DNA of 64,000 nucleotides from DASRDR01 sp044867785 (GTDB lineage: Bacteria; Methylomirabilota; Methylomirabilia; Rokubacteriales; DASRDR01): NCBI GenBank assembly GCA_044867785.1, contig JBIOVM010000195.1, forward strand, positions 1-64,000. Reading direction: 5' to 3'. Within the stretch, counting starts at the first letter, position 1; the number at the start of each line of letters is the position of its first letter. The notes beneath the pieces are model-generated. The model saw only the letters and a list, made by a program, of their open reading frames with translations. It did not search any database and had not been told where the DNA came from. This document shows, piece by piece, positions 7,465-16,090 of the stretch. Made by a program: the position numbers and the translations under genes.

Positions 7465-9638
7465 AGCTCGCCGGCGTCGACGTCGGCTCCACGACCGTCA
7501 AGGCGGTCCTCGTCGACGGCGACCGCGTGACCTGGCGCGACTACCAGCGGCACAACACGCGCCAGGCCGAGAAGGTCCTCGAGTTCCTGGGGCGGATGGA
7601 AGCCGAGGCGGGCCTGGCGCCGGAGCTCGACCGCGTGTTCTTCACGGGGTCGGGTGCGGGCTTCATCGCGCCCCTCGTCGGCGGCAAGCTCGTGCAGGAG
7701 GTGGTCGCCGTCGCCGCCTGCGTGGAGCGCCTCCACCCCGAGGTCCGGTTCGTCTCCGAGATCGGCGGCGAGGACATGAAGACGATCTTCTTCACCGCGG
7801 CCGGCGGGGGGAAATCGAAGCAGGTCTTCATGCAGTCGGCGTGCAGCGGCGGGACCGGCACCTTCATCGAGAAGACGGCGCGCAAGCTCCAGGTCGCCTC
7901 CGAGCAGCTCGGGGAGATGCTCTACGCCGGCCGCAGCCTCCACAAGATCAGCTCCAAGTGCGGCATCTTCGCGGAGACGGACGCCAACACGCTCGTGAAG
8001 ACCGGCGTCCCGGTCGAGGAGATCATCGCCAGCCTCTTCGAGGCGGTGGTCTATCAGAACCTGGCGACCTTGACCAAGGGCAACACCCCGATGCCGGAGG
8101 TCCTGCTGCTGGGCGGGCCCAACCTCTTCTTCAAGGGTCTCCAGGAAGCATGGCGCCACCACCTCACGAAGCTCTGGGCGCAGCGGGCCGTCCTCTTGCC
8201 CTCCGACCGTGATCCCGCCTCGCTCATCGTCGTCCCCGACGAGGCGCTCTACTACGCCTGCTTCGGATGCGTGGAGACGGGCAGGAGCGAGGCGCCCGGA
8301 GTCGGCCTCTACCAGGGTCGCGAGCGGCTCACCTGGTGGGTGGAGGAAGGACAGCAGCAGCAGAAGGCGAAGGACGGGGCGAAGGCCCTCGTCGCCGAGG
8401 CGGACGAGCTGGCGACGTTCGTGGCGCGCTACGGCGCGCGGTCGGCCTCGGCGCCGCCCGGTCCCGGCGCGCCGACCGCGCCCGGCCCGGTTCTCCTGGG
8501 CTGCGACTTCGGCAGCACGACGGCCAAGGCGGTCGTGCTCTCGCCGGAGCGCGAGCTCCTCTTCAGCTGCTATGCCCTCTCCAAAGGCAACCCCATCGAG
8601 GACGCGCAAGCGCTCTTCCGCCAGGTGGAGGCGGCCGGCTTCCGCGAGGTGGGCGCGCTGGCGCTCACGGGATACGGCAAGGACCTCCTCCGGGACGTCC
8701 TGGGCGCGGACGTCGCGATCGTGGAGACCGTGGCGCATGCGACCGCGGCGCTCCATTTCTTTCCGGACGCCGACGTGATCTGCGACGTGGGCGGCACCGA
8801 CGTCAAGATCATGCTGCTCAGGCAGGGCACGGTGGCGGATTTCCGGCTGAACTCCCAGTGCTCCTCGGGGAACGGCGCGTTCCTCCAGGGCGTGGCCGAG
8901 CGCTACGGAGTCCCGCTGGAGGGGTACGCCGACCGCGCCTTCTCGGCGAAGGCGATGCCGGCCCTCGCCATGGGCTGCGGGGTCTTCCTCCAGTCGGACA
9001 TCGTGAACCAGCAGCGCAAGGGGTGGGCGGCCGAGGAGATCATGGCGGCGCTCGCGGCCGTGCTGCCCGTGAACGTCTGGATCTATGCCGGCCAGCTCCA
9101 GAACCTCCGGGCGGCCGGCCGGCAGTTCGTCCTCCAGGGCGGAACGCACCGGAACCTGGCGGTGGTCAAGGCTCAGGTCGACTTCATCCGGAGCAAGGTG
9201 CCCGACGCCGAGGTCGTCGTCCACCCCTACTCCGGCGAGGCGGGCGCCATCGGGGCCGCGCTCTGCGCCGGCGACTGGCGCGCGGCGGGCGGCGCGTCGC
9301 GCTTCCGGGGGTTCGAGACCATCGCGGCGCTGACGTACACGAGCACGACGAGCGCGGCCACCGTCTGCCACTGGTGCCCGGTCAACTGCACGCGGACGTT
9401 CATCGACGTCCAGCTGCCCGGGGCGTCGGGGCGGGCGTGGAGCAAGGTGCCGCTCGCGACCGGGTGGGAACGCGTCATCAGCGGCAACTCGTGCCCGAAG
9501 GGGCTCGTCGAGGACGCCAACGAGATGCGGACGGTGAAGGCGAAGCTGGAGGAGGTGAAGCGTGGCTACCCTAACGTTGCCGAGATGGTTCGCAAGGACG
9601 CCTTCCGCCGCGCCCGCACCCCCGCCGTCGCGGGCTAG
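7461..9638 (+). CDS. tandem BadF/BadG/BcrA/BcrD (HgdC-type) ATPase, reductive activator
   Basis: 725 residues holding two copies of the ASKHA ATPase domain of CoA-substrate enzyme activases. Domain 1 has GVDVGSTTVKAV near the N-terminus, C128 in CSGGTGTF and C167 in KCGIFAETD. Domain 2 has GCDFGSTTAKAV near residue 350, C467 in CSSGNGAF and C506 in MGCGVF. In HgdC the cysteine corresponding to the last position of each pair holds a [4Fe-4S] cluster at the dimer interface; here one chain supplies both halves. A C-terminal segment adds C636, C639, C643 and C678, resembling a zinc or Fe-S site. The gene starts at GTG 7461 (4-base overlap) and overlaps the next gene by 77 bases. The likely role is ATP-driven electron transfer to the COG3580/COG3581 partners. 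Confidence 0.88.
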   Translation: MKLAGVDVGSTTVKAVLVDGDRVTWRDYQRHNTRQAEKVLEFLGRMEAEAGLAPELDRVFFTGSGAGFIAPLVGGKLVQEVVAVAACVERLHPEVRFVSEIGGEDMKTIFFTAAGGGKSKQVFMQSACSGGTGTFIEKTARKLQVASEQLGEMLYAGRSLHKISSKCGIFAETDANTLVKTGVPVEEIIASLFEAVVYQNLATLTKGNTPMPEVLLLGGPNLFFKGLQEAWRHHLTKLWAQRAVLLPSDRDPASLIVVPDEALYYACFGCVETGRSEAPGVGLYQGRERLTWWVEEGQQQQKAKDGAKALVAEADELATFVARYGARSASAPPGPGAPTAPGPVLLGCDFGSTTAKAVVLSPERELLFSCYALSKGNPIEDAQALFRQVEAAGFREVGALALTGYGKDLLRDVLGADVAIVETVAHATAALHFFPDADVICDVGGTDVKIMLLRQGTVADFRLNSQCSSGNGAFLQGVAERYGVPLEGYADRAFSAKAMPALAMGCGVFLQSDIVNQQRKGWAAEEIMAALAAVLPVNVWIYAGQLQNLRAAGRQFVLQGGTHRNLAVVKAQVDFIRSKVPDAEVVVHPYSGEAGAIGAALCAGDWRAAGGASRFRGFETIAALTYTSTTSAATVCHWCPVNCTRTFIDVQLPGASGRAWSKVPLATGWERVISGNSCPKGLVEDANEMRTVKAKLEEVKRGYPNVAEMVRKDAFRRARTPAVAG

Positions 9639-10758
9639 GCTCCGGATCGGCATCCCGCGCGTCCTCAACCTCTGGTCGACGCACCAGTTCTGGGTCGGAC
9701 TGTTCACCGCCCTCGGGATCGATCCGCGTCACCTGGTGTTCTCCTCCGACACCTCCGAGGAGCAGGGGCGCCAGTTCGGCAAGGGGCGCGGCACCGTCGA
9801 CTGCTGCTATCCGGTGAAGTGCATGTCGGGCCACTACGGCGAGCTGGTCTTCGGGCAGCGGGAGAAGCTCGACGTCGTCTTCTCGCCCATGATCTACAAC
9901 CTGCCCTCGTTCCTCAGCGGGCACGTCGCCAAGACGCTCACGTGCCCGCGCGTCATGGCCGCCCCCGAGAACATCAAGGCGGGCTTCCTGAGGGAGCGGG
10001 ACGTCTTCGCCGACCAGGGTCTCCGCTACGTCGCCCCGTTCGTCTCGCTGGACGAGCCGAAGCTGGTTCCCAAGCAGCTCTACGAGGGCCTGCGGGACGC
10101 GCTGCCCGGTCTCACGCTCGAGGAGACGGGGCGTGCGGTGGAGCAGGCCTACGGCGCCCTCCGGACGTTCTCGGAGCGATTGCGCAAGCGCTCCCGCGAG
10201 GTCCTCGAGTGGTGCGCGCGCGAGGACCGGGCGGCCATCCTGGTGCTGGCCCGGCCCTATCACATGGACCCGGGGATCGGGCACGAGATCGAGGTGGACC
10301 TCCAGGCGCAGAGCTACCCGATCCTCTGGGCCCAATACCTCCCAGTCGACGCCGACCTTCTCGACTGGGCGTTCGGCCCCGACGTCCAGGCCGGTCACAT
10401 CCGCTCGCCGCTCGACATCCGGGACATCTGGCCGTCGTCGTACAGCTCCAACACCAACGAGATCATCTGGGGCGCCAAGTTCGCCGCGCGCGTTCCCTGG
10501 ATCGCCGGGGTCGTCCGGCTCTCGAGCTACGAGTGCGGGATGGACCAGCCCACCTACACCCCCGTGCAGCAGACCGTCGAGCGCTCCGGCACGCTGTTCT
10601 TCTCGTTCCAGGACCTCGATGCCACGAAGCCGGCCGGGTCGATGAAGATCCGCGTGGAGACCATCGCGCACTACCTGGGGGGGCACGCCAGGGGGATCAT
10701 CGAGCGCAAGCGGTCCGCGATGCCGCCGGGCTGCCCGCTGCTCCCCGCGGTGGCGTAG
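9562..10758 (+). CDS. COG3580/DUF2229-like CoA-enzyme activase-associated protein
   Basis: A 398-residue protein of the family fused behind BadF domains in large activases (DUF2229). It opens with GIPRVLN after a 25-residue proline/alanine leader. It carries C81-C82 and C87 in the DCCYPVKC motif and further cysteines in the TLTCPRVM and YECGMDQP segments. These resemble the cluster-binding cysteines of HgdB-type dehydratase subunits. The start is the GTG at 9562, directly behind a strong GGAGGTGAA site at 9551-9559; this makes a real 77-base overlap with the ATPase gene. The third component of the operon, it is presumably the electron acceptor or a catalytic partner of the tandem ATPase. The substrate is unknown, and no HgdA/HgdB gene is present nearby. 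Confidence 0.82.
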   Translation: MATLTLPRWFARTPSAAPAPPPSRARLRIGIPRVLNLWSTHQFWVGLFTALGIDPRHLVFSSDTSEEQGRQFGKGRGTVDCCYPVKCMSGHYGELVFGQREKLDVVFSPMIYNLPSFLSGHVAKTLTCPRVMAAPENIKAGFLRERDVFADQGLRYVAPFVSLDEPKLVPKQLYEGLRDALPGLTLEETGRAVEQAYGALRTFSERLRKRSREVLEWCAREDRAAILVLARPYHMDPGIGHEIEVDLQAQSYPILWAQYLPVDADLLDWAFGPDVQAGHIRSPLDIRDIWPSSYSSNTNEIIWGAKFAARVPWIAGVVRLSSYECGMDQPTYTPVQQTVERSGTLFFSFQDLDATKPAGSMKIRVETIAHYLGGHARGIIERKRSAMPPGCPLLPAVA

Positions 10759-10845
10759 CGAGGGCCCCTCCCCCGGGATCTCCGCGCGGCGACCGCCGAA
10801 CGAACGTTGCGGGGGTGAGCCCCGCATCGCGCTATCCTCCCCCCA

Positions 10846-11514
10846 ATGGGACGGATCGAGCCGCCCGGCGGGATCGCGCGCGCCGCTCCAGCGGGCGGCT
10901 CTCGTCCAGGGATCGGGTCCCCCGCTCCGCTCTTCGGGCTGCGCTCCGTCCAGGGAGACACCGTCGAGCTCGCCGCCTATCGCGGCCACGCGGACGTCGT
11001 GCTCTGGTTCTCGCGGGGCTTCACTTGCCCGTTCTGCCGCGCCTACATGGACGGGATCGCCGTTGGCTACGGCGAGCTCCGCGCCGCGGGCGTCGAGGTG
11101 ATCCAGATCGCGCCGAACCTGCTCGAGAGCGCCCGGACCTTCTTCCGTGGTTCGGCGTCGCCGTTCCCCTTCGTCTGTGACCCCGACAAGCGGCTCTACG
11201 CCGTCTACGGCCTCGGCGACCGCGGGGCTCTGGAAGCGACCCGGTCCGCCCTCGTGAGCTTCTCGCACGCCTTCACCCACGGCGATACCGGGCCACAGCT
11301 CCGGGGGGCGTGGCTCGACGTGATGAACCGGAACTTCCTGCGCCGGCTCCATCATCACGCGATGACCGCGGTCGAGCAGGGCCTGTTCCTCGTGGACCGG
11401 CGGGGCACGATCCGGCACATCACCGTGGTGGGCCCGCTCGACCGCGTGCCCACGGCCCAGGAGCTGAGCGAGCTGGTCGACACGCACTGCGGCCACGAGG
11501 CCCGCGTCACGTGA
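10846..11514 (+). CDS. AhpC/TSA-type thioredoxin-fold peroxiredoxin-like protein
   Basis: A 222-residue protein of the AhpC/TSA superfamily with a C61-x-x-C64 redox pair in the FTCPFCRAYM motif, following a strand and the WFSRGF loop. The N-terminal domain (about 25-160) is thioredoxin-like. The C-terminal GLFLVDRRGTIRHI strand is typical of peroxiredoxin-like proteins that take part in disulfide or peroxide chemistry. There is no signal peptide, so it should be cytoplasmic. It overlaps the histidine kinase downstream by four bases (GTGA), suggesting the redox protein and kinase are made together, possibly as a sensor pair. The resolving mechanism and the electron donor cannot be read from the sequence. 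Confidence 0.8.
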   Translation: MGRIEPPGGIARAAPAGGSRPGIGSPAPLFGLRSVQGDTVELAAYRGHADVVLWFSRGFTCPFCRAYMDGIAVGYGELRAAGVEVIQIAPNLLESARTFFRGSASPFPFVCDPDKRLYAVYGLGDRGALEATRSALVSFSHAFTHGDTGPQLRGAWLDVMNRNFLRRLHHHAMTAVEQGLFLVDRRGTIRHITVVGPLDRVPTAQELSELVDTHCGHEARVT

Positions 11515-13055
11515 CCCTGGCGGAGCGTCTCACCCGGCTCAGCGACGTGCTGGTGGCGCTGTCCGGATCGCCCGTCCCGACCCATCTCTTCCAAACGCTC
11601 GCCGATCTCGGCCCCGCCGCCGTGCCCTGCGACTACCTCGCCGTCTGTCTGCCGAGCGCGGAGGGCGGCGGCTACCTCGTGCACTCGCTGGCCGCCCTGC
11701 CGCGGGACGTCGGCGGTGACGTGTGGCCGGCGGACGGCGGGCTGCCGGGCCGCGTGATGCGTACCGGCCAGGCGGTCGTGGTCGCGGACCTCGGCGCGCT
11801 CGGCGCCGACGCGACCAAGCTCGAGGAAGCCCTCGCGGACGCCGGGCTGCGCGCCGCCCTCGCGGCGGCGGTCCGACGAGGCGTGGAGGTGGCCGGGGCG
11901 GTCCTCTTCGCCAGCCGGTCCCCCGACGTCTACGGGCCCGACGACGTCCAGATCGCGGGACTCATCGCCTCGGGTCTCGGCTCCGCGCTGGAAAGCGCGC
12001 GGGTCTACCAGGCTCTGGCCGACGAGCGGAGCACGCTCGGCGCCGTCCTCGGAAGCACGTCGGACGCGGTGATCATGGTGAACCCGGACGGGATCGTCCT
12101 CCTGGCGAACCCGGCCGTGGGAACGATGCTGGGGCTCGACGCCGACGCCATCGTCGGAAGACCGTTGGCCGAGATCCCGGGCCACGAGCCGCTCCGTCGC
12201 CTGTTCGACGCGACCGGCTCCGGGACGGCCGAGGTGCCTCTGCCCGATCGCCGCGTCGCCCAGGCCAGCGTCGTCTCGGTGGCGACGCCGTACGGCGAGA
12301 CCGTCGGCGTGGCCGCCGCCCTGCGCGACATCACTCTCCTCAAGAACCTCGAGCGGATGAAGAACGAGTTCGTGAGCACGGTCTCCCACGACCTCAAGAA
12401 TCCGATCTCGGTGATCGACGGGACCGCCCAGCTTCTCCTGATGTCGGGTCCGAAGGACGAGAAGAGCCGCGCTCGGTTCCAGCGCATCTCGGACGAGGCG
12501 CAGTACATGGCCGCGCTCGTCGGCGACCTCCTCGACCTCGGGAAGATCGAGGCGGGCCTCGGCCCGCCCAAGGAGCCGCTGGACCTCGTGCCCCTGGTGG
12601 CCGACGTCGTCCGCCGGATCCGGCTGGAGGCGGTCGCCAAGCAGATCACCGTCGAGACGGTGCTGCCGGCCGAAGCCTGGGTGCTGGGCGCGTCGGCGCG
12701 GCTCACCCAGGTGCTCTTGAACCTGGCCGGCAACGCCGTCAAGTACACGCCGACCAACGGGCGCGTCACCGTGTCGGTCGTCACTTCACCGGAGGCCGGG
12801 GAATCGGACGCAGGATTGGTGACGATCCGCGTGGCCGATACGGGCATCGGCATCCGCGCCCACCATCTGCCGCACCTCTTCGACAAGTTCTACCGGGTCG
12901 AGGATGGGTCCACCGCAGGCATCGCGGGAACCGGCCTGGGTCTCGCCATCGCCAAGAGCATCGTGGAGAGCCACGGCGGTCGTATCGGCGTCGAGAGTAC
13001 CGAGGGCTCGGGGAGTGTCTTCTGGGTGGCGCTCCCGCGATTGCCCCGGGCCTGA
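11511..13055 (+). CDS. GAF-PAS sensor histidine kinase
   Basis: 514 residues from the GTG at 11511. The order is a GAF domain (about 1-160), a PAS domain (about 170-280), the HisKA dimerisation helix with phospho-accepting H293 in VSHDLKNP, and a HATPase domain with N-box LLNLAGNAVKYT, G1 ADTGIGI and G2 GTGLGLAI. There is no transmembrane segment or receiver domain, so it is a soluble kinase whose response regulator is encoded elsewhere. Translational coupling to the thioredoxin-fold gene upstream suggests a redox or oxygen signal, but I see no haem- or cluster-binding residues proving this. All catalytic boxes are intact. Confidence 0.93.
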   Translation: MTLAERLTRLSDVLVALSGSPVPTHLFQTLADLGPAAVPCDYLAVCLPSAEGGGYLVHSLAALPRDVGGDVWPADGGLPGRVMRTGQAVVVADLGALGADATKLEEALADAGLRAALAAAVRRGVEVAGAVLFASRSPDVYGPDDVQIAGLIASGLGSALESARVYQALADERSTLGAVLGSTSDAVIMVNPDGIVLLANPAVGTMLGLDADAIVGRPLAEIPGHEPLRRLFDATGSGTAEVPLPDRRVAQASVVSVATPYGETVGVAAALRDITLLKNLERMKNEFVSTVSHDLKNPISVIDGTAQLLLMSGPKDEKSRARFQRISDEAQYMAALVGDLLDLGKIEAGLGPPKEPLDLVPLVADVVRRIRLEAVAKQITVETVLPAEAWVLGASARLTQVLLNLAGNAVKYTPTNGRVTVSVVTSPEAGESDAGLVTIRVADTGIGIRAHHLPHLFDKFYRVEDGSTAGIAGTGLGLAIAKSIVESHGGRIGVESTEGSGSVFWVALPRLPRA

Positions 13056-13308
13056 GCCGGCGGCGCGCGGCTCACCGCGCTTGGAGAGCGCTCCGCGACG
13101 ACCCGTCATCGCGCCGTCAAGTTGGCGTCCGTCGAGCCGCGGATCAGCGCTCGGCGCGCGCATCAGTCCTTCGGCGTCAGAGCGCGCGTCCGGGCACGGA
13201 GATTGCGGCACGCGAGAGCTGAAGCTCGGTCGACGGGGCCCCCTGGAGGGCCGGACCATGCTTGATGGACTCGCGGCGCACCCGAAACTCGGGCAACGGA
13301 GGGACTCC

Positions 13309-13506
13309 ATGGGACTCGATCCGGTCTGCAAGATGGAAGTGAATCCGGCGTCGGCGGAGGCACAGTCGGAGTACCAGGGGCAGACGTTCTACTTCTGCTC
13401 GGCGGACTGTAAGCGGAGGTTCGACGCGAACCCGGAGCGTTACGTCGACGAGACCGACCGCGCCCAGGGACGCGCCCACCGCGCGAGCCAGGCCGAGGGG
13501 CGCTAG
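13309..13506 (+). CDS. YHS-domain metal-binding protein
   Basis: This 65-residue protein starts at the ATG at 13309 behind an AACGGAGGG ribosome-binding site. It consists of a YHS domain: DPVCKM near the N-terminus, then QTFYFCSADC and the closing F-x5-Y. The three cysteines form the usual heavy-metal site seen in P-type ATPase leaders and in free-standing metal chaperone-like proteins. About 20 hydrophilic residues follow. It stands alone between the histidine kinase and a short conserved gene, and no metal ATPase is nearby. The partner and the metal are unknown. Confidence 0.85.
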   Translation: MGLDPVCKMEVNPASAEAQSEYQGQTFYFCSADCKRRFDANPERYVDETDRAQGRAHRASQAEGR

Positions 13507-13531
13507 AGCCGCGCTCCCTGACGCGCAGGCG

Positions 13532-13921
13532 ATGACGACTGAATCCCGTCCGTCCCTTCCCCGACAAGGGGAAGCCGGAACGCCCGGGCAGGCCGGGCGT
13601 CCCGGCAACCGCGAGTCGGCGGAGCGGGGCGCCCTCGACGCCATGCGCGCGCAAGGCTTCACGGCCAGCTTCGTGGTCAAGGACGGCGCCCTCCGGCTGG
13701 CCGACGGGGGCCGGGCGTTCCAGCCGTGCGAGGTGACGGTCCGGGAGTATCGGCGTTTCGAGGGCACCTCCGATCCCGACGACATGTCCATCGTCTATGC
13801 CATCGAGACCTCGGACGGCCTCAAGGGAACGCTGGCGGACGCCTATGGCGTCTACGCGAGCCCCGGGGTGACCGCCTTCATGGAGCAGGTCGAGATCGAG
13901 CGCGACCAGGCAAAGCCCTGA
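13532..13921 (+). CDS. conserved small protein of unknown function
   Basis: 129 residues. The first 30 or so are proline/glycine-rich and disordered. The remainder has a compact alpha-beta pattern including CEVTVREYRRFEG, SDPDDMSIVYAIE and KGTLADAYGVYA. This pattern occurs in a widespread small family that databases often label, without good reason, as phosphoribosylpyrophosphate synthetase; no PRPP-binding motif is present. The ATG at 13532 follows the YHS stop by 25 bases, so it may share that transcript. The function is unknown. The start is uncertain because the leader is low-complexity. Confidence 0.65.
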   Translation: MTTESRPSLPRQGEAGTPGQAGRPGNRESAERGALDAMRAQGFTASFVVKDGALRLADGGRAFQPCEVTVREYRRFEGTSDPDDMSIVYAIETSDGLKGTLADAYGVYASPGVTAFMEQVEIERDQAKP

Positions 13922-13966
13922 GAGGCCAAAGCTCTGAGAGGCCGCTTCGCCGCGCGGCCGCCCAGG

Positions 13967-14437
13967 TCAGCTCAAGGCGGCGCGGGCGGCCCTCAGGCGC
14001 TCCTTCTCGACCCGGTCGTGCTGGGATACGGCGCGCTCGATCAGGTGCGAAAGATCCAGCCCCCGTAGGCGGGCGTCGGCGCCGATGGCGCTCAGGGAAT
14101 CCCAGAGCGCGCGCTTCCCCAGGATGCCGAGCGCCACGACCTCCAGCGCTTCCAGCACTCCGAGCTCGTCCGACAGCTCGCGCCCCAGCTTGAACCGACT
14201 CAGCTTGGCGCCCAGCCACGCCGTCGTTTCCTTCAGGGGGCTCGTTCCTCCCCCGACTCGCTCGATGAGCGTCTCGAGAATGGCGCGGTCCCGCTCCACC
14301 TCCATCAGGATGTCCGCCGCGAACTGCCCGAGCGGCTGGCCCTCGTGCTCATCTCGCAGCCCGCGCAAGATCTCGACGGCAGCGGCCGACCCCGCCAGGT
14401 GATCCTGGAGATACACGGCCAGGGACGTGTTCGGCAT
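13967..14437 (-). CDS. helical conserved protein of unknown function (ferritin-like/DUF892-like appearance)
   Basis: 156 residues predicted almost entirely helical. They begin TSLAVYLQDHLAGSAAAVEIL and end in a charged helix with RAVSQHDRVEKERLRAARAAL. Regularly spaced glutamates and histidines (DEHEGQ, EVERDRAILE, SHLIERAVSQHD) give a four-helix-bundle look like ferritin-like stress proteins, but I cannot assign a complete metal site. It is convergent with the small gene ending at 13921 and about 130 bases downstream of the diguanylate cyclase gene on the same strand. The function is not established. Confidence 0.65.
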   Translation of the reverse strand: MPNTSLAVYLQDHLAGSAAAVEILRGLRDEHEGQPLGQFAADILMEVERDRAILETLIERVGGGTSPLKETTAWLGAKLSRFKLGRELSDELGVLEALEVVALGILGKRALWDSLSAIGADARLRGLDLSHLIERAVSQHDRVEKERLRAARAALS

Positions 14438-14566
14438 CTCAGCGCCTCCCGCGCCGGCCCGACGGCCGGACGCGCCGATCCGTGCTGGAGGAGGAGCAAG
14501 ATGCCTGCCAGCAGCACGCCGGCAGCGCCCTCCCGCTGAAGGCGTGACCGATGCCGGACGCGAAGG

Positions 14567-16090
14567 TCAGCCGGACGCGGCGGCCTCGGCGGACGGAAGG
14601 GGCGCCACCACGACGCGGTTCTTCCCGGCGCGTTTGGCCGCGTACATCGCCGCGTCGGCCTCGCGGAAGAGGTTCTCCGCGTCGCGGGCGTGCAGCGGAT
14701 AGGTGGCGACGCCGACGCTCGCCGTGACCCTCGACAGGTCGACGTCCTCGCCGTCGAGGCTCTGGCACGCCTCGATCGCCTTGCGCACCCACTCGGCGAT
14801 CGGGTACGCATGCTCGGCGTCCGTGTCCGGCAGCACGATGACGAACTCGTCGCCTCCGTACCGGGCGGCGACGTCGCCCGGCCGAGTCAGCCGGCTGATG
14901 ATGCGGCCGACCTGCGCGATGGCGCGGGAGCCAGCCAGGTGACCGTAGCGGTCCACCACCGCCTTGAAGTGGTCGAGATCGAGAACGATGAGAGACACCG
15001 ATCCGCTCCGCCTCAGGGCCTCGGCGAGGCCCCGGTGGAAGTGGCGAGTGTTGCCGAGGCCGGTGAGGTCGTCGGTGATCGACGCGAGATAGGCCTGGCG
15101 ATAGAGGGACGCGTTCTCGATCGCGATCGCGGCATGGTCGGCGAGGACCTGGGCCAGGGACAGCTCGCCGTCGCTGAACGTCGAGCCGTCGACCTTGTTG
15201 AGGATCTGGATGACGCCGCGCAGGGTGCCCTTGCTGACCATCGGCACGCAGATCATGGTCCGCGGCGTCAGGCCCGTCTGCTCGCCGACCGCGGAGAAGT
15301 GCCGCGGATCGCTCGCCACGTCGTCGAGGCGCACCGCCTCACGATTCCGGGCGACCCAGCCGGCGATCCCGCGGTCGGTGGGCAGCCGCATGCCGTCGAT
15401 CATGCCCGGCTGTATGGTGCGCGACGCCCGGAACACCAGCTCCCGGCCGGCCGGGTCGACGAGGAGGAGCGACGCCGCCTCGCTGGGGGCGGCCGTCACG
15501 GCGCGCGCCAGGAGCGTCCGCATCGCCTCGGTGTCGCGCGAGAGGGCCTCCGGGTCGCAGCCCTCACCCGCCTCACGCGCGAGGCCTTCGAGGCTCGTCC
15601 GGTCCCGCTCGTCGAAGTCGCCGCCCTTGTACCGGTTGGCGACCTGCAGCACGCCGATGACGCGTCCGTCCCGGAAGAGCGGCACCGACAGGAGGTTGCG
15701 GGTCGTGAACTGCGTGATGCGGTCTATCTCCGGATAGAATCTCGGGTCGTGCTGCACGTCGTTGACGATGGCGCTCTCGCCGCGATGCGCCACCCAGCTG
15801 GCGACACTCGTCGAGGGTGGCACGCGCAGGCCGACGATCGCGTTCTCCCGGAGCGTCTCCGTCGCCGCGAACACGAGCTCGTCCCGTTCCGGATCGTAGA
15901 GCATCAGGGAGAGAGCCTCCGCCTGAGTGAGACTCTTCAGCCGGCCGAGCACGATACGCAGGATCTCGGGAAGCTCGAGGGTCGACGTGAGCGTCCGGAT
16001 CAGCTCGATGACGGTCCGGGATTCGAGGAGCTCGTCGGCGGTCGTGCGCCGGCTCCCACCCCCCGGTCGCCTCGGATCAGAGGCGCTCAC
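14567..16090 (-). CDS. GAF-GAF-GGDEF diguanylate cyclase
   Basis: A 507-residue soluble signalling enzyme. Two GAF domains occupy about residues 20-170 and 175-330, and a GGDEF domain follows. The active-site GGDEF lies at 412-416, and an RPGD inhibitory site lies five residues before it. An active cyclase making c-di-GMP with product inhibition is therefore predicted. No transmembrane segment or phosphorylation domain is present, so the input is probably a small ligand or redox change sensed by the GAF domains. It is monocistronic or leads the helical protein gene downstream. The last dozen residues are alanine/serine-rich. No c-di-GMP receptor is encoded in the window. Confidence 0.95.
   Translation of the reverse strand: MSASDPRRPGGGSRRTTADELLESRTVIELIRTLTSTLELPEILRIVLGRLKSLTQAEALSLMLYDPERDELVFAATETLRENAIVGLRVPPSTSVASWVAHRGESAIVNDVQHDPRFYPEIDRITQFTTRNLLSVPLFRDGRVIGVLQVANRYKGGDFDERDRTSLEGLAREAGEGCDPEALSRDTEAMRTLLARAVTAAPSEAASLLLVDPAGRELVFRASRTIQPGMIDGMRLPTDRGIAGWVARNREAVRLDDVASDPRHFSAVGEQTGLTPRTMICVPMVSKGTLRGVIQILNKVDGSTFSDGELSLAQVLADHAAIAIENASLYRQAYLASITDDLTGLGNTRHFHRGLAEALRRSGSVSLIVLDLDHFKAVVDRYGHLAGSRAIAQVGRIISRLTRPGDVAARYGGDEFVIVLPDTDAEHAYPIAEWVRKAIEACQSLDGEDVDLSRVTASVGVATYPLHARDAENLFREADAAMYAAKRAGKNRVVVAPLPSAEAAASG

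Noticed and set aside
7278..9707. An 809-codon open frame antisense to the tandem ATPase
   Set aside because: Composition is that of a shadow frame. The plus-strand frame has complete BadF motifs in both domains.
13056..13308. Possible regulatory RNA in the gap before the YHS gene
   Set aside because: Several short GC inverted repeats occur, as expected by chance at this composition; no known RNA motif is visible.
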